Positions 62,777 through 64,000 of a stretch of 64,000 nt of DNA are shown one piece after another. The stretch comes from Candidatus Nitrosopelagicus brevis (lineage in GTDB: Archaea > Thermoproteota > Nitrososphaeria > Nitrososphaerales > Nitrosopumilaceae): positions 681,222 to 745,221 of the forward strand of contig NZ_CP007026.1 of assembly GCF_000812185.1 (NCBI RefSeq), read 5' to 3'. A model generated the notes under the pieces. The model made no database searches. It was not told the origin of the DNA and was given only the letters and a program-made list of their open reading frames with translations. Position numbers and translations under genes: made by a program. Each line of letters opens with the position of its first letter. The first letter of the stretch is position 1.

Positions 62777-64000
62777 TGACATTTGAAATATCTAAAATTT
62801 CCATACCAAAAGAGCCGGGAATTTATTTAATGAAAGATTCCAAAGGAGAAATAATCTATATTGGAAAAGCAAAAAATTTGAAAAATAGAGTAAAATCATA
62901 TTTCTTAAAAAATCAAAATTATAAAACTCAAAAGTTAGTTTCAAAGATTGAAGATATTGAATTCGTTCTAACAGACAATGAAAGTGAAGCATTTTTACTT
63001 GAATCAAATATGATTAAAAGATATAGACCAACATACAACATTGAATTAAAGGATCAACAAAGATACACATACCTTAGAGTTACAAATGAGAAATTTCCCA
63101 GATTATTAGTTGCAAGAAGAACGCGGAATGGGGATTTTCTAGGTAAAGGAAAAATATTTGGACCATTTACAAAAGGAAGTTCAAAATTATTAACAATAGG
63201 TTCGTTAAGAAAATCATTCAAAGTAAGAATTTGCAATACACTACCAAAAAAAGTATGCTTAGAATATCATATAGGAAATTGTGATGGCCCATGTGAATTT
63301 AAATCAGCCCAAAAAGAATATGTGAAAAATATTTCGGATTTAGAATCAATTCTAAAAAGTAAACAACAGATGAAAGAATTTACTAAAAAATTACAAAAAC
63401 AAATGGAAGATGCTTCAGATTCACAACAATTTGAAAGAGCCATAGAAATTAGAGATACACTACAAAGATTAGGTAGCATAGATTCAGGCAAAAAAATGGA
63501 AGATGCTAAAAAATCAGACGAAGAATATTTTGGAATAAGGTATGGAAAACAAGATGCCATAGTTATGACGTTTAGACAAACACATGGAGTAATCAGAGAT
63601 AGTGAAAAATTTTCTTTTGATCTAATTGGAGACAATAATTTCACAAATTTTCTATATCAATACTACACAACACATCAAATTCCTAAGACTATAGTTACAA
63701 GTGAAGAGATTGAAGAAAAGCAATCACTTGCAGACGCATTAACAGATAGAGCTGGATTTTCAGTCAAAATCATAGTTGGGGTAAAGGGAAAAAGAAAAGA
63801 AATGATAGAATTAATTCTTCGAAATCTAGATTTGATTCAAAACAATAATGCCGCCCCAGGATTAGTAGAATTAAGAGATATTCTCAAACTACCTTCAATT
63901 CCACGCATAATAGAGTGCTTTGACATATCAAATCATGGGGACGAATATGCAGTAGGCTCCATGGCAAGATTTGTGGATGGGAAACCAGACAAATCAGGAT
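62776..64000 (+). CDS. uvrC: excinuclease ABC subunit C, 3' end outside window
   Basis: 408 codons from ATG 62776, open to the window edge. GIY-YIG nuclease domain: PKEPGIYLMKDSKGEI, then IIYIGKAKNLKNRVKSYF. UVR helix QMEDASDSQQFERAIEIRD near 210-228. The RNase H-like endonuclease domain begins at IPRIIECFDISNHGDEYAV. It cuts 3' and 5' of the lesion. Third gene of a uvrB-A-C operon, overlapping uvrA by one base. Confidence 0.95.
   Translation, partial: MTFEISKISIPKEPGIYLMKDSKGEIIYIGKAKNLKNRVKSYFLKNQNYKTQKLVSKIEDIEFVLTDNESEAFLLESNMIKRYRPTYNIELKDQQRYTYLRVTNEKFPRLLVARRTRNGDFLGKGKIFGPFTKGSSKLLTIGSLRKSFKVRICNTLPKKVCLEYHIGNCDGPCEFKSAQKEYVKNISDLESILKSKQQMKEFTKKLQKQMEDASDSQQFERAIEIRDTLQRLGSIDSGKKMEDAKKSDEEYFGIRYGKQDAIVMTFRQTHGVIRDSEKFSFDLIGDNNFTNFLYQYYTTHQIPKTIVTSEEIEEKQSLADALTDRAGFSVKIIVGVKGKRKEMIELILRNLDLIQNNNAAPGLVELRDILKLPSIPRIIECFDISNHGDEYAVGSMARFVDGKPDKSG

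Noticed and set aside
1-64000. tRNA or rRNA genes
   Set aside because: I looked for cloverleaf-like T-arm sequences (GGTTCRAATC-like) and rRNA motifs in all gaps and found none. A covariance-model search (tRNAscan-SE) would be needed to be certain, especially for intron-containing tRNAs.

Overview
The window is about 64 kb of AT-rich archaeal chromosome. Its gene content points to an ammonia-oxidising thaumarchaeon (Nitrososphaerota) close to Nitrosopumilus. Archaeal markers include an EF-1alpha/S10/Rpo12 string, tRNA-splicing endonuclease, a type V fructose-bisphosphate aldolase/phosphatase, an A-type ATPase F subunit and the CdvC division ATPase. Lineage markers include a J-domain/ferredoxin fusion, a membrane-anchored cupredoxin and two candidate enzymes of the 3-hydroxypropionate/4-hydroxybutyrate carbon-fixation cycle. 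I found no rRNA, tRNA, insertion sequence, prophage or CRISPR array. Everything reads as compact core chromosome: intergenic gaps are mostly below 150 bp, none reaches 300 bp, and convergent genes often share stop codons or overlap by a few bases.

Layout. 1-3.6 kb: start of an M20-type hydrolase, NAD(P)HX dehydratase, tRNA m1A methyltransferase, QueE and small hypotheticals. 3.7-10.5 kb: TPR protein, cupins, DnaJ-ferredoxin, HIT protein, 3-hydroxyacyl-CoA dehydrogenase, LOG-like protein and several tiny zinc-finger or RHH proteins. 10.4-12.3 kb: tuf-rps10-rpo12 operon on the minus strand. 12.4-17.1 kb: FBP aldolase/phosphatase, membrane protein, DNA ligase, PhoU-like protein, EndA. 17.1-22.6 kb: two hypotheticals, a double SDR protein with a possible operator, a hotdog-fold protein, TauE/SafE, a RAM-domain regulator, a SIMPL protein and a TPR protein. 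22.6-31.8 kb: ArgRS, phosphoglycolate phosphatase, DRG GTPase, AAG glycosylase, DedA, methyltransferase, peptide-ABC ATPase, AspRS. 31.8-36.6 kb: branched-chain amino-acid operon ilvB-ilvN-leuA-leuB. 37-42 kb: LsrF-like aldolase with a repeat tail beside a zinc alcohol dehydrogenase, AtpF, a cupredoxin and a SWIM-type protein. 42.8-48.5 kb: carAB and cdvC. 48.6-57.9 kb: RidA, hemerythrin, DHH esterase, citrate synthase, glycerate kinase, iron alcohol dehydrogenase, flavin-dependent reductase, PNPOx-like protein and a repeat-bearing membrane protein. 58.0-64.0 kb: bacterial-type uvrB-uvrA-uvrC, with uvrC cut by the window end.

How the genes fit together. 3-Hydroxyacyl-CoA dehydrogenase and the iron alcohol dehydrogenase probably serve autotrophic CO2 fixation. 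Citrate synthase, the ilv/leu operon and carAB draw on its products, and FBP aldolase/phosphatase drives gluconeogenesis. Many genes have a TATA-like box centred about 24-28 bp before the start codon, which implies leaderless transcripts; I used this spacing to choose several starts.

The observations I consider most worth following are: carA lacks any ATG/GTG/TTG start ahead of conserved N-terminal sequence; the double SDR protein has Gln where the catalytic YxxxK lysine belongs and a perfect palindrome at its transcription start; an LsrF-like enzyme carries an in-frame 12-residue tandem repeat tail; a small RNase H-like protein has been overlooked; and three unrelated small proteins share an MGLF(G/S)KK N-terminus.
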